Under the pieces are notes generated by a model. That model ran no database searches. It was not told where the DNA came from and saw nothing but the letters and a program-made list of their open reading frames with translations. The translations under genes and the position numbers were made by a program. A stretch of 64,000 bases of DNA, taken from contig JADJUP010000018.1 of NCBI GenBank assembly GCA_016716965.1, positions 1 to 64,000 on the forward strand, given 5' to 3'. This document shows positions 49,609 through 59,132 of this stretch, in pieces; positions within the stretch are counted from its first letter, which is position 1, and every line of letters starts with the position of its first letter. This DNA is from Sulfuritalea sp. Its GTDB lineage: Bacteria; Pseudomonadota; Gammaproteobacteria; Burkholderiales; Rhodocyclaceae.

Positions 49609-50274
49609 ATGAAAAATCAACTTCTGGCAATTCCCCTGGTGGCCGCCCTGGCCGGGTGCGTGACCACCGCGCCGACCACGGCAATCCACCAGCCCATGAG
49701 CCAGCGTCCGGAGGCACGCAGCGTGGTGCCGACGACCAACGGCGCCATCTTCAACGTCGCGTCTTCGCGCCCGCTGTTCGAGGATCGCCGTGCGCGTTTC
49801 GTCGGCGACACCATCACCATCAGCATCGCCGAGAAAGTACAGGCTTCGAAGAAGTCGGAAAACAAGACGACGCGCAGCCAGGATATCGACGTCAGCGTGC
49901 CGACCATCGCCGGCCTGCCGTTCAAGGGCGCGCAGGGTACCGCACTGTCGGCCAGCGATACCAACAATTTCAGCGGCAAGGGCGAGAACACCTCGTCCAA
50001 TGACTTCACCGGCACCATCACCGTGACCGTGATCGAGGTCTACCCGAACGGCAACCTCCTGGTTTCCGGAGAAAAGCAGATCGGCCTCAAGGAAGGTGAG
50101 GAATTCGTCCGCTTCTCGGGAGTCGTCAATCCCAACACCATCAGCTCGGCGAATACCGTCGTATCGACCCAGGTGGCCGATGCACGCATCGAGTACAAGG
50201 CCAACGGCTTCCTCGACTCGGCGCAGGTCATGGGTTGGCTGGGCCGCTTCTTCCTGACCTTCCTGCCCTTCTGA
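49609..50274 (+). CDS. flgH: Flagellar L-ring lipoprotein FlgH
   Basis: 221 aa. Lipoprotein signal with lipobox LAGC (Cys at residue 16), then SSRPLFEDRRARFVGDTITI, NNFSGKGENTSSNDFTGTIT, VTVIEVYPNGNLLVSGEKQI and the C-terminal VVSTQVADARIEYKANGFLD. Forms the outer-membrane ring. Starts 16 nt after flgG. Confidence 0.97.
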   Translation: MKNQLLAIPLVAALAGCVTTAPTTAIHQPMSQRPEARSVVPTTNGAIFNVASSRPLFEDRRARFVGDTITISIAEKVQASKKSENKTTRSQDIDVSVPTIAGLPFKGAQGTALSASDTNNFSGKGENTSSNDFTGTITVTVIEVYPNGNLLVSGEKQIGLKEGEEFVRFSGVVNPNTISSANTVVSTQVADARIEYKANGFLDSAQVMGWLGRFFLTFLPF

Positions 50275-50284
50275 GGAAAACGCC

Positions 50285-51397
50285 ATGAAACGCATCCAAC
50301 GCATCCTGCTGGCATCGCTCTGCATTGCCGCAACGATGTTCGCAACCGAGCCGGCGCGCGCCGAGCGCATCAAGGACATCGCCTCCGTGGCGGGCGTGCG
50401 CGCCAACCAGCTGGTCGGCTACGGCATCGTGGTCGGCCTCGACGGCAGCGGCGACCAGACCACGCAGACCCCCTTCACGGTGCAGAGCATGATCAGCATG
50501 CTGTCGGCCCTGGGGGTAAACCTGCCGCCTGGCCAGTCCCTCCAACTGAAAAACGTCGCGGCCGTCATGGTCACCGCCAGCCTGCCCGCTTTCGCGCGCG
50601 CCGGGCAGGCCATCGACATCACCGTTTCGTCGATCGGCAACGCCAAGAGCCTGAAGGGCGGCACCCTGATCCTGACCCCGATGAAGGGCGCCGATGGCCA
50701 GATCTACGCCATGGCCCAGGGCAATGTCGCGGTAATCGGCGCCGGTGCCACCAGCGCCGGCTCCAAGGTGACCGTCAATCACCTGTCGGTCGGCCGCATC
50801 GCGGGCGGTGCGACGGTCGAACGCGAGGTGCCGATGCCGCTGGGCCAGGGCGAGTTCGTCCATTTCGAGCTGAACACGACGGATTTCGGTACCGCCCAGC
50901 ACGTGGTGGAAGCCATCAATCGCGTGCTGCCGGGCACTGCCGCCGCGGCCGACGGACGTCAGGTCAGGGTGCGCGCGCCGACCAATCCGGACGAGCGGGT
51001 GAGCTTCATCGGCCGCATCGAAGGCATCGAGGTCACGCCGGCGCGAATGGCGGCCAAGGTGATCGTCAACAGCCGGACCGGATCGGTGGTAATGAACCAG
51101 TCCGTGCTTCTGGAAAGCTGTGCCGTCGCCCATGGCGCCCTCTCTGTTTCGGTAACCACGGACAACACCGTGAGCCAGCCCGGCGCGTTGTCCGCCGGCC
51201 AGACGGCGGGCGTAGCCAACGCACAAATCGAAATCAAGCAGGAAGGTGGTGCGCTGATGAATGTCAAGGGCGGCGCAAATCTTGCGGAAATCGTCAGGGC
51301 GCTCAACTCGCTGGGTGCAAACCCCCAGGACCTGATCGCAATCCTTCAGGCCATGAAGTCGGCCGGTGCGTTGCGCGCCGAGCTGGAAATCATCTGA
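50285..51397 (+). CDS. flgI: Flagellar P-ring protein FlgI
   Basis: 370 aa with a signal peptide cleaved near EPARAERIKD. Conserved blocks: IASVAGVRANQLVGYGIVVG, LDGSGDQTTQTPFTVQSMIS, GVNLPPGQSLQLKNVAAVMV and the C-terminal LAEIVRALNSLGANPQDLIA ILQ-type sequence. Forms the periplasmic P ring around the rod with help from FlgA. Confidence 0.97.
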   Translation: MKRIQRILLASLCIAATMFATEPARAERIKDIASVAGVRANQLVGYGIVVGLDGSGDQTTQTPFTVQSMISMLSALGVNLPPGQSLQLKNVAAVMVTASLPAFARAGQAIDITVSSIGNAKSLKGGTLILTPMKGADGQIYAMAQGNVAVIGAGATSAGSKVTVNHLSVGRIAGGATVEREVPMPLGQGEFVHFELNTTDFGTAQHVVEAINRVLPGTAAAADGRQVRVRAPTNPDERVSFIGRIEGIEVTPARMAAKVIVNSRTGSVVMNQSVLLESCAVAHGALSVSVTTDNTVSQPGALSAGQTAGVANAQIEIKQEGGALMNVKGGANLAEIVRALNSLGANPQDLIAILQAMKSAGALRAELEII

Positions 51398-51475
51398 GCG
51401 TGGCGGCAATGGAGGAATTTGCCGCTTTTTTTGCTCGATTGCAGTTCGCCTGACCGTGACATCCTGCTGCCTGTC

Positions 51476-52435
51476 ATGACCACCTCCAACGCCACCGCCG
51501 GCATTGCCGCAACGTCAAGCGTCCTCGATACCGGTGCGCTGGCGAACCTCAAGCGCCAGGCGAAATCCGGGGATCCCGCGGCCAACAAGGCCGTGGCGAA
51601 GCAGTTCGAGGCGCTGTTCCTGCAAATGGTTCTGAAGTCGATGCGCGAGGCGACGCCGCGCGAGGGACTGCTCGACAGCGAGGCGGGACGCCTTTACGAG
51701 TCGCTGCTCGACCAGCAACTCAGCCTCAATCTCGGCGGCGGCAAGCGTGGACTCGGGCTGGCGGAGATGATCGAGGCCCAGATGAACCGCCAGAATGCGC
51801 CGCTGCCGACCGCGTCCGAGGGCCTGCCGCTGCAACGCCCGCCGCGGGCATTCCCGCTGCCGGAGCAGAAGGCGATGCCATTGCGCATCGAGGCCGTGAT
51901 TGATCCGCTATCCGCCGCGGGTATTGCCGTGTCGCCGGCGCCGACTTCCGCGACCGAAGTCACCCCCGTCCAGCGAAAGTTCGTGGACCGCCTGCTGCCG
52001 GCGGCGCTTGCCGCAGAGCGCAGCACCGGGATTCCGGCGCATTTCATGATGGCCCAGGCGGCACTGGAAACCGGATGGGGCCGCCACGAGCCGGTTCGGC
52101 CCGATGGCAGTTCCAGCTTCAACATCTTCGGCATCAAGGCCGGTGCGGGCTGGAGCGGTCCGACGGTCGAGGCGAGCACGACAGAAGTCGTGGCGGGACT
52201 GGCACAGACCCGGGTCGAGCGTTTCCGCGCCTACGCATCCTATGAGCAGTCGTTCAATGATTACGCCAGGCTGCTCCAGGACAATCCGCGCTACGCCGCG
52301 GTGCTTGGGGTACGGGAGCCGGATCGCTTTGCGCGGGGTTTGCAGGCGGCGGGCTATGCGACCGATCCGCAGTACGCCAGCAAACTGGAGCGCATCATCG
52401 GCGGGCCCGCGCTTCGGCAAGCCATGACCGGCTGA
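51476..52435 (+). CDS. flgJ: FlgJ, rod-capping peptidoglycan hydrolase
   Basis: 319 aa. Residues about 40-105 are the rod-binding domain (KQFEALFLQMVLKSMREATP, YESLLDQQLSLNLGGGKRGL); residues about 162-319 are a glucosaminidase-type muramidase domain with the catalytic Glu at 198 (FMMAQAALETGWGRHE). It opens the cell wall for rod growth. The start is uncertain: ATG 51476 begins the usual N-terminus but has no ribosome site, while a TTG at 51419 has GGAGG close ahead. Confidence 0.93.
   Translation: MTTSNATAGIAATSSVLDTGALANLKRQAKSGDPAANKAVAKQFEALFLQMVLKSMREATPREGLLDSEAGRLYESLLDQQLSLNLGGGKRGLGLAEMIEAQMNRQNAPLPTASEGLPLQRPPRAFPLPEQKAMPLRIEAVIDPLSAAGIAVSPAPTSATEVTPVQRKFVDRLLPAALAAERSTGIPAHFMMAQAALETGWGRHEPVRPDGSSSFNIFGIKAGAGWSGPTVEASTTEVVAGLAQTRVERFRAYASYEQSFNDYARLLQDNPRYAAVLGVREPDRFARGLQAAGYATDPQYASKLERIIGGPALRQAMTG
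51927..51946 (-). repeat. 20-bp dispersed repeat, copy 6
   Basis: Minus-strand match to AGTCGGCGCYGGCGNYACGG, antisense to flgJ, in the linker between its two domains. Confidence 0.7.
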
Positions 52436-52458
52436 TCAACTGCCCCGGCCTGCCTGCT

Positions 52459-52474
52459 TGGCACGGCCATTGCT
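52459..52474 (+). promoter_or_regulatory. Sigma-54 promoter for flgK
   Basis: TGGCACGGCCATTGCT matches the sigma-54 consensus TGGCACG-N4-TTGCW at every fixed position, 67 nt before the flgK ATG and outside any gene. Confidence 0.9.
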
Positions 52475-52499
52475 AAATCTCCTGTGAGTGCTCAACTAG

Positions 52500-52514
52500 C
52501 GGCAATTCTTGCCG
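52500..52514. promoter_or_regulatory. Palindrome CGGCAA-N3-TTGCCG downstream of the flgK promoter
   Basis: CGGCAATTCTTGCCG, the same palindrome and spacing as at 43512-43526. Here it lies 25 nt downstream of the sigma-54 box, in the flgK leader; it could be an enhancer-type operator or an mRNA hairpin. Confidence 0.55.
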
Positions 52515-52541
52515 TTATATGGGTTCAATCGTGGAGCGATC

Positions 52542-54470
52542 ATGAGTATCTTCGGTATCGGCGTCAGCGGACTCAGTGCGGCACAGGCCGGTTTGCTGAC
52601 GACCAGCCACAACATTTCCAATGCCGCCACGCCCGGTTACAGCCGGCAGGTCATCGTGCAGGGAACGAACTCCCATCTGTTCACCGGTGCCGGGTTCCTG
52701 GGCCAGGGGGCACACGTAGAGACTGTTCGGCGCGTTTACGACGAGTTTCTCGGTCGCCAGGTGCTGAATGCCGAAACTGGTGCGGCCGAGATGGAAAGCT
52801 ATTCCGCCCAGATCAGCCAGATCGACAATCTGATGGCCGATCCGGCCTCCGGGCTCTCTTCGGCGCTGGCCGCGTTCTTCAAGGGCGTGCAGGATGTTGC
52901 CGCAAATCCGACGTCTGTCGCGGCGCGGCAGTCGATGCTGTCCGCCGGCCAGGCCCTGACCGCGCGCTTCCAGGGACTGGACCAGCGCCTGACGGAAATT
53001 CGGGAAGGCGTTAACCAGCAGATATCGGCCCAGATCGCCCAGGTCAACACCTTCAGTACCCAACTGGCCGACATCAACCAGCGCATCATCCTGGCAAGGG
53101 CTGCGGGCACGGGGCAGCAGCCGAATGACCTGCTCGACCAGCGCGACCAGATGCTGAAGGACCTCAACAAGGTCGTGCGGGTCAGTACGGTGACGCAGGG
53201 CGACGGCAGCGTCAACGTCTATGTCGGCAGCGGCCAGCCCCTGGTGGTCGGCAGCCAGTCCTACAAGTTGCAAGCGGTTAGCGCTCCCGACGAACCGGAA
53301 CGCACCTCGGTCGGAATAGTCGGCGCTGGCGGCACGGTGCAGGCGTTGTCCGATGCGCAGATCAGCGGCGGTAGCCTGGGTGGCGTGCTCGCCTTCCGCA
53401 GCCAGTCGCTCGACGAAGCGCAGAACGCGCTGGGCCGCATCGCCCTGACGCTGGCCAAGGATGTCAATGAGCAGCATCGATTGGGCCAGGATCTGGCCGG
53501 TACGCTGGGCCAGGCATTTTTCAGTGTGGCGACGCCATCCGCCCGCGCCAGCACCCTCAACACCGGTACCGGAGCGCCGGCCGTGAGCATCGATGCGACC
53601 AGCATCACGGAACTGACCACCAGCGATTACCGGCTCAGTTTCGTCGGCGGCAACTACCAGTTGACGCGCCTGGCGGACAGCCAGGTACAGACCTTCGCCA
53701 CCTTGCCGCAAACCGTGGACGGCATGACGATCGCGGCGGGAACCTGGGCACCCAACGCCAATGACAGCATCCTGATCCAGCCGACGCGCAAGGGCGCGGC
53801 GACACTGTCGATGACGTTTTCCGATCCGCGCCAGATCGCGGCGGCAGCCCCGATACGCAGCTCGTCCGCGCTGGACAACACCGGCACGGCACGCATCACC
53901 GGCGGAGTGGTCAACGGTCCGCCGCCGACCGCGGCGAACCTGAAGAACACGGTCACCATCACATTCACCAGCGCAACGACTTTCGATGTCGTCGATACCA
54001 CCGCGGCGGCCACGCTGGCCAGCGGTGTTGCCTACGCCACGGGAGCGGCGATCACCTACAACGGCTGGACCACGCAGATCAGCGGAAATCCGGCGAGCGG
54101 CGACGTGTTCACCATCGAAGCCAACACCAATGGCGTTGCCGACAATCGCAATGCGGTGCTCATCGGCGGCTTGCAGACGCGCAACACCATGGGCGCCATC
54201 GCCGGCGGCGCCGCGACCGCCAGCTACCAGTCGGCCTATGCCCAGATCGTCAGCGCGGTTGGCAGCAAGACCAATGAAGTGAATGCCATCGGCGCGGCCC
54301 GGCAAGGCCTGGTCGCCAGTGCCGCCGAGGCCCAGGCATCACTTTCGGGGGTCAATCTGGACGAAGAGGCGGCCAACCTGCTGCGATACCAGCAGGCCTA
54401 CCAGGCGTCGGCCAAGGTACTTGAAGTTGCCAGCCGGGTGTTCGACGAAATTCTTTCGCTCGGACGCTGA
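52542..54470 (+). CDS. flgK: Hook-filament junction protein FlgK
   Basis: 642 aa. SIFGIGVSGLSAAQAGLLTT and HNISNAATPGYSRQVIVQGT at the N-terminus; VRRVYDEFLGRQVLNAETGA; C-terminal LSGVNLDEEAANLLRYQQAY and QASAKVLEVASRVFDEIL, the HAP1 ends. GGAG lies 5 nt before the ATG at 52542. Has its own sigma-54 promoter, so it can be expressed apart from flgB-J. Confidence 0.96.
   Translation: MSIFGIGVSGLSAAQAGLLTTSHNISNAATPGYSRQVIVQGTNSHLFTGAGFLGQGAHVETVRRVYDEFLGRQVLNAETGAAEMESYSAQISQIDNLMADPASGLSSALAAFFKGVQDVAANPTSVAARQSMLSAGQALTARFQGLDQRLTEIREGVNQQISAQIAQVNTFSTQLADINQRIILARAAGTGQQPNDLLDQRDQMLKDLNKVVRVSTVTQGDGSVNVYVGSGQPLVVGSQSYKLQAVSAPDEPERTSVGIVGAGGTVQALSDAQISGGSLGGVLAFRSQSLDEAQNALGRIALTLAKDVNEQHRLGQDLAGTLGQAFFSVATPSARASTLNTGTGAPAVSIDATSITELTTSDYRLSFVGGNYQLTRLADSQVQTFATLPQTVDGMTIAAGTWAPNANDSILIQPTRKGAATLSMTFSDPRQIAAAAPIRSSSALDNTGTARITGGVVNGPPPTAANLKNTVTITFTSATTFDVVDTTAAATLASGVAYATGAAITYNGWTTQISGNPASGDVFTIEANTNGVADNRNAVLIGGLQTRNTMGAIAGGAATASYQSAYAQIVSAVGSKTNEVNAIGAARQGLVASAAEAQASLSGVNLDEEAANLLRYQQAYQASAKVLEVASRVFDEILSLGR
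53318..53337 (+). repeat. 20-bp dispersed repeat, copy 7
   Basis: Plus-strand match to AGTCGGCGCYGGCGNYACGG in flgK, read in sense as VGAGGTV. Confidence 0.7.
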
Positions 54471-54495
54471 ATGGCATTGATCAACGGGGGAACCC

Positions 54496-55791
54496 ATGCG
54501 AGTCAGTAGTGGAATGATCTTCGACGCCGGAGTCTCGGCCATCAACCGGCAGACTTCGTCGTTGCTGGCGACCCAGCAACAGGTGTCCTCCGGGCGGCGA
54601 ATCCTGAGGCCGAGCGATGACCCGGTAGCCGCAGCGCGCGCGCTCGAAACCCAGCAGGCCAGTGACGTTGTCGCCCAGTTCAAGCAGAACCAGGATTACG
54701 CCACGGCCAGCCTCGGCCTCCAGGAGGCGCAACTGACCAGCGCCGGCGAGCTGCTGTCGCGCCTGCGCGAACTGACCGTCCAGGCCGGCAGCACCAGTCT
54801 CACAGCAACGGCCCGACAGGGCATCGCCATCGAAATGCGCGCCAGCTTCGATCGCCTGCTCGCCATCGCCAACTCGACCGATGGCTCGGGCAACCACCTG
54901 TTCGCCGGCTTCATGAGCGCAACGACTCCGTTCGGCGGCAACGTCGATAACATCATTGCCGGCGGCGAGATCGTTTATCAGGGCGACGATGGCCAGCGCA
55001 GCCTGCAAGTGTCTCCCAGTCGTCATGTCGAAGTGAGCGAATCGGGTCGGGACCTGTTCCAGCGCATCGGCAGCGGCAACGGCTATTTCGCAACCGACTA
55101 TGCGGCGGGCAACACCGGGACCGGCATGACCAGTTCCGGTACGGTGACCGATCCCGCCGCATGGCAGGCGGCCACGGCACGCGATATCGACGTTCGGTTC
55201 ACGGTAAGCGCGGGTGTCACCACGTATGACCTGGTCGATACCGCGAGCGGCAATTCGCTGCTTACCGGCGCCGCGGCACCCGCGCCCCTGGTCAGCCAGC
55301 GCAGCTTCCAGCCCGGCCAGCCGATCGTGCTGAAATCCCAGGGTGTCGAGCCCGCCTTCAATCTCGGCGGCAGCCTGAGCATCACCGGCAACCCGGCCAG
55401 CGGCGACAGTTTTTCTGTTACCCCCAGCACTTCGCAGAGCGTCTTCGCAACGATTGCCAACCTGGTCGGAGCACTGGAGAGTACCGGGACGACGCCGGCC
55501 GACAATGCGAAGTACATTAATGAAGTCACGTTCGCGCTGAACGATCTTGCCCGGGCCAGCGAAAACATCCTCGGCGCGCGGGCCAGGATCGGCGCGCGCA
55601 TGAACGAGATCGAATCGCTGGCCGGATTGAACGAGGACCTCGGCTTGCAGTTCCAGCAGGCCTTGTCAAAATTGCAGGACGTCGATTACGCGCAGGCGAT
55701 TTCCGACCTGACACGCAAGCAGGTGCAACTTGAAGCGGCGCAGCAGTCCTTCCTCAAGGTATCCCAACTTTCCCTGTTCAACTACCTGTGA
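54496..55791 (+). CDS. flgL: Hook-filament junction protein FlgL
   Basis: 431 aa. MRVSSGMIFDAGVSAINRQT, QVSSGRRILRPSDDPVAAAR and a flagellin-like C-terminus (LEAAQQSFLKVSQLSLFNYL). The second junction protein, between FlgK and flagellin. Its TGA shares a base with the following lipoprotein start. Confidence 0.96.
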   Translation: MRVSSGMIFDAGVSAINRQTSSLLATQQQVSSGRRILRPSDDPVAAARALETQQASDVVAQFKQNQDYATASLGLQEAQLTSAGELLSRLRELTVQAGSTSLTATARQGIAIEMRASFDRLLAIANSTDGSGNHLFAGFMSATTPFGGNVDNIIAGGEIVYQGDDGQRSLQVSPSRHVEVSESGRDLFQRIGSGNGYFATDYAAGNTGTGMTSSGTVTDPAAWQAATARDIDVRFTVSAGVTTYDLVDTASGNSLLTGAAAPAPLVSQRSFQPGQPIVLKSQGVEPAFNLGGSLSITGNPASGDSFSVTPSTSQSVFATIANLVGALESTGTTPADNAKYINEVTFALNDLARASENILGARARIGARMNEIESLAGLNEDLGLQFQQALSKLQDVDYAQAISDLTRKQVQLEAAQQSFLKVSQLSLFNYL

Positions 55792-56273
55792 TGACACCGT
55801 ACCGCCAGCGCCGACTTTTGCTTGCCGCGACCACCGCGCTTCTCGCCGGTTGCGGCGCGATGAACTATCCCGGGCCGAGCGCCCTTGACGGCAACTTTCC
55901 GGCCCAGGGTCCGATCCTTCCCGACACCGCGCTGAACCTGACCAAGTCGGTGCAGATTCCACTCGAAAAAATGGTCAATTGGGGGCTTTACGCCGGGGCG
56001 GCCTGGCTGATCCTTGATCCCCTGGCACCCAATTGGGAAATCGAGCAGGCCAGTTTTCCGGAACGCCATTACCACCTCTCGCTCAAGATGAAGCGGGTGT
56101 ATGCGGGGGGTGCCGGCGAAGCCCGCGTCGTTTTCCATCAGCGGGCGAAGGACCTGATGCGGCAGAACGGCTTCGACAACTATGCGGTGGTCGAGTACAG
56201 CGAGGGACTGGAATCCTCGATTCTGGGCTCGCAGCGGGTGGCGCGCGGGGTTATCCAGCTGGTACGCAACTGA
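55791..56273 (+). CDS. Small lipoprotein of unknown function coupled to flgL
   Basis: 160 aa. MTPYRQRRLLLAATTALLAG followed by Cys gives a clear lipobox (LAGC), so it is exported and lipidated. The rest has LTKSVQIPLEKMVNWGLYAG, LDPLAPNWEIEQASFPERHY, LKMKRVYAGGAGEARVVFHQ and AKDLMRQNGFDNYAVVEYSE. I do not recognise the family. The ATG overlaps the flgL stop (TGATG), so the two are probably co-translated, hinting at an envelope role linked to the flagellum. It converges with fliR. Confidence 0.8.
   Translation: MTPYRQRRLLLAATTALLAGCGAMNYPGPSALDGNFPAQGPILPDTALNLTKSVQIPLEKMVNWGLYAGAAWLILDPLAPNWEIEQASFPERHYHLSLKMKRVYAGGAGEARVVFHQRAKDLMRQNGFDNYAVVEYSEGLESSILGSQRVARGVIQLVRN
55797..55816 (-). repeat. 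20-bp dispersed repeat, copy 8
   Basis: Minus-strand match to AGTCGGCGCYGGCGNYACGG at the very start of the lipoprotein gene, antisense to it. Confidence 0.7.
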
Positions 56274-56285
56274 ACGGCGCTGGCA

Positions 56286-57073
56286 TCAGCCGCCGGCGGC
56301 CACTCGTACCGACAGTTCAAGCACTTCAAAGCCCCGGTTGAAAACCGACTCCATGGCGGCGCCGAGATAGGGCAGCGTCAGCCAGAGAACTATAAAGCCC
56401 AGCGCCAGCGTCACCGGGAAGCCGACGGCGAACAGGTTCAGGGAGGGGGCGACGCGCGACAGCACGCCGAGGGAAATGTTGGTTACCAGCAGGGCCGTGA
56501 TCAGCGGCAGTGCAAGCATTACGCCGAGGCTGAACATCATCGCCGCCGAGGTCACGATGGACCACAGCGCCGCCGCATGGAAAGGCGTGGTGCTGACCGG
56601 CAGCAGCGTGAAGCTCTCGGCCAGCAGCGTAATCGTGAGCAGGTGGCCATTCATGGCGAGGAACATCAATGCGGTGAGGAATCCGAGGAACTGGGTCATC
56701 ACCGGAGTCTGGCTGCTGCTGCTCGGGTCGAAGAATGTGGCGAAGGACAAACCCATTTGCAGGCCGATCAGTTCGCCGGTCACGTCGAGCGCGGCCAGCG
56801 CGATGCGCAGCGCGAAACCCATCATCACCCCGATCAGCATTTGCTCGGCGATGACCGCAAGTCCCAGCCATGATCCCGCCTCGATCGCTGGTGGCGGCGG
56901 CAGGGCAGGTGCCAGCGCGAAGGTGATCCCAAGCCCCATCACCAGGCGCACGCGCACCGGCAAGGCCGCGTTGTTGAACACCGGGGTCATTGCCAGCAGG
57001 CCGAGAACTCGTGTCAGGGGAAATACGAAAAGGCCGAGCCAGGCGTCAAGCTGCGCCGAGCTGATGCTGATCA

Positions 57074-57074
<1 letters not shown>
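56286..57074 (-). CDS. fliR: Flagellar export protein FliR
   Basis: 262 aa from a GTG at 57072-57074 that shares one base with the fliQ stop; about 260 is the family length. Multiple membrane helices: LDAWLGLFVFPLTRVLGLLA, VMMGFALRIALAALDVTGEL, FLTALMFLAMNGHLLTITLL, VGFPVTLALGFIVLWLTLPY. Part of the FliPQR export gate. The frame is open upstream but those codons lie within fliQ. Confidence 0.95.
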
Positions 57075-57409
<335 letters not shown>

Positions 57410-57413
<4 letters not shown>

Positions 57414-58141
57414 ATTCCGAAACTCAGCACCAGCGAGCCGATCAGCAGATTCCAGCCGTCCACCAGCACGAACAGCATGATCTTGAAGGGCAGGGCGACG
57501 ATAACCGGCGACATCATCATCATGCCCATCGACATCAGGACCGAGGCGACGATCATGTCGATGATCAGGAAGGGAATGAAGATGATGAATCCGATCTGGA
57601 AGGCGGTTTTCAACTCGGACGTGACGAAGGCGGGAATCAGGATTCGCATCGGTATCTCGTCGGCCTTTTCCGGCGGGGCCTGCTTGGCGATCTTGGTGAA
57701 TGTGACCAGATCCGCTTCGCGCACCTGTTTCAGCATGAAGGCACGCAAGGGGACCGCGCCTTTTTCCAGCGCCTGCTGGAAGCCGATCTTGTTCTCGGTC
57801 AGCGGCAGGTAGGCGTCCGCGTATATCCGGTCACCGACCGGCGCCATGATGAAGAAGGTCAGGAATAGCGCGAGTCCGACGAGCACCTGGTTCGGCGGCG
57901 AGGTTTGCGTCCCTAGTGCATGGCGCAAGAGGGAAAACACGATGATGATCCGGGTGAAACTGGTCATCATCAGGATCAGTGCCGGCAGGAAGGTCAGGCT
58001 GGTCAGCAGCAACAGGGTCTGGATCGAAAGCGACCACTGGACGCCGCCACCGGGGGCCGGCGCGCTGGTGACGGCGGGCATCGCCTGGGCCAGCGCCAAC
58101 GCCGGCGTCAACATGAGAAGGGCGAAAATTCGCACCTTCAT
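57410..58141 (-). CDS. fliP: Flagellar export protein FliP
   Basis: 243 aa with a cleavable signal (RIFALLMLTPALALAQAMPA). Conserved blocks: LLTSLTFLPALILMMTSFTR, IIIVFSLLRHALGTQTSPPN, VGLALFLTFFIMAPVGDRIY, IPAFVTSELKTAFQIGFIIF, MGMMMMSPVIVALPFKIMLF, ending in VDGWNLLIGSLVLSFGI. Core of the export channel. The C-terminus is intact despite the adjacent poly-G. Start overlaps the fliO stop (ATGA). Confidence 0.96.
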
Positions 58142-58548
58142 GCCTTTGGTTTCCGCATGAGTTGCTCAAGCCAGGCCGGCATTGCGGCTGATGCGCCGCC
58201 TTGCGCGGCAGGCGGCAGGGCCTGGCGGGGAATTTCTGCAAGTGCTGAAACGCGGCCCGGAGCGACTCCCAGCACCAGCCAGGTGGTGCCCACCTCGACG
58301 ACGACTACGCGCTCACGTCCGCCGACCGGTGTGACGGCGACGATGCGCATCAATCCTGCGCCGGGACCCCGTTGCAATGTCAGCTTCTTCAGCAGCCACA
58401 GGCTGCCGACCAGCAGGACGAGTATCCCGACAAGCCCGAGCAGCATTTGCACCAGGTTGCCGCTCATCGTCGGCGGTGCGACGACCTGCGCAGTCGCTTC
58501 CGCGACCGGCAGAAACAAAGCAACGATAGGGGTGAGTAATTTGCGCAT
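58138..58548 (-). CDS. fliO: Flagellar export assembly protein FliO
   Basis: 136 aa. A signal-like first helix (MRKLLTPIVALFLPVAEATA), a membrane helix (MLLGLVGILVLLVGSLWLLK) and a cytoplasmic domain with MRIVAVTPVGGRERVVVVEV and TTWLVLGVAPGRVSAL, the FliO core. It assists FliP assembly. AGGTG lies just ahead of the ATG at 58546-58548. A 116-nt gap separates it from fliN; it contains AAGTCGGCGCT near 58653, a possible decayed copy of the 20-bp repeat. Confidence 0.9.
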   Translation of the reverse strand: MRKLLTPIVALFLPVAEATAQVVAPPTMSGNLVQMLLGLVGILVLLVGSLWLLKKLTLQRGPGAGLMRIVAVTPVGGRERVVVVEVGTTWLVLGVAPGRVSALAEIPRQALPPAAQGGASAAMPAWLEQLMRKPKA

Positions 58549-58664
58549 GCGCACCTGAAAACACAACGCCGCGTCGTGACGAAACGGCGACTACGGACTG
58601 GTGCGAGGATACGGCGTGCGTTGCTTCCGGTAGCGCGCAAGCAAAGGGGCGAAGCGCCGACTTA

Positions 58665-59084
58665 TCAGCGATTAAGCTTTCGGATGCGCTCCTGGGGCGT
58701 AATGATGTCCGTCAGGCGGATGCCGAACTTGTCATTGACGACCACCACCTCGCCCTGCGCAACGAGCGTGCCGTTGATCAGGACATCCATCGGCTCACCG
58801 GCCAGTCCGTCGAGTTCGACGACCGAGCCGTGGGCAAGTTGCAGCAGGTTGCGGATCGAAATCTTGGTGCGTCCCAGTTCGACCGTGAGCGCGACCGGGA
58901 TGTCCATGATCATGTCGAAACCACGCGGGGCCTGGCCCCCTCCCGCATCTTCCGAAAACTGCTCGAATATCTGTGCCGGCTGGACGCCAGGAGCAGGTTG
59001 CGCCTCGGCTGCGGCCTGTTCGCCCATGGCGGCGGCCCAGTCATCATCGGAAATCTGTTGCTCGGCGGCGGTGGGGTCGTTCAT
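58665..59084 (-). CDS. fliN: Flagellar motor switch protein FliN
   Basis: 139 aa. An acidic Ala/Gln-rich N-terminal third, then the SpoA/SPOA domain: MIMDIPVALTVELGRTKISI, RNLLQLAHGSVVELDGLAGE, PMDVLINGTLVAQGEVVVVN, FGIRLTDIITPQERI. Part of the C ring and a docking point for export substrates. Follows fliM by 48 nt. Confidence 0.96.
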   Translation of the reverse strand: MNDPTAAEQQISDDDWAAAMGEQAAAEAQPAPGVQPAQIFEQFSEDAGGGQAPRGFDMIMDIPVALTVELGRTKISIRNLLQLAHGSVVELDGLAGEPMDVLINGTLVAQGEVVVVNDKFGIRLTDIITPQERIRKLNR

Positions 59085-59132
59085 TTCATGCTCCAGACAT
59101 CATTGAGGCAAACGGGACGTCGGACATGATAA

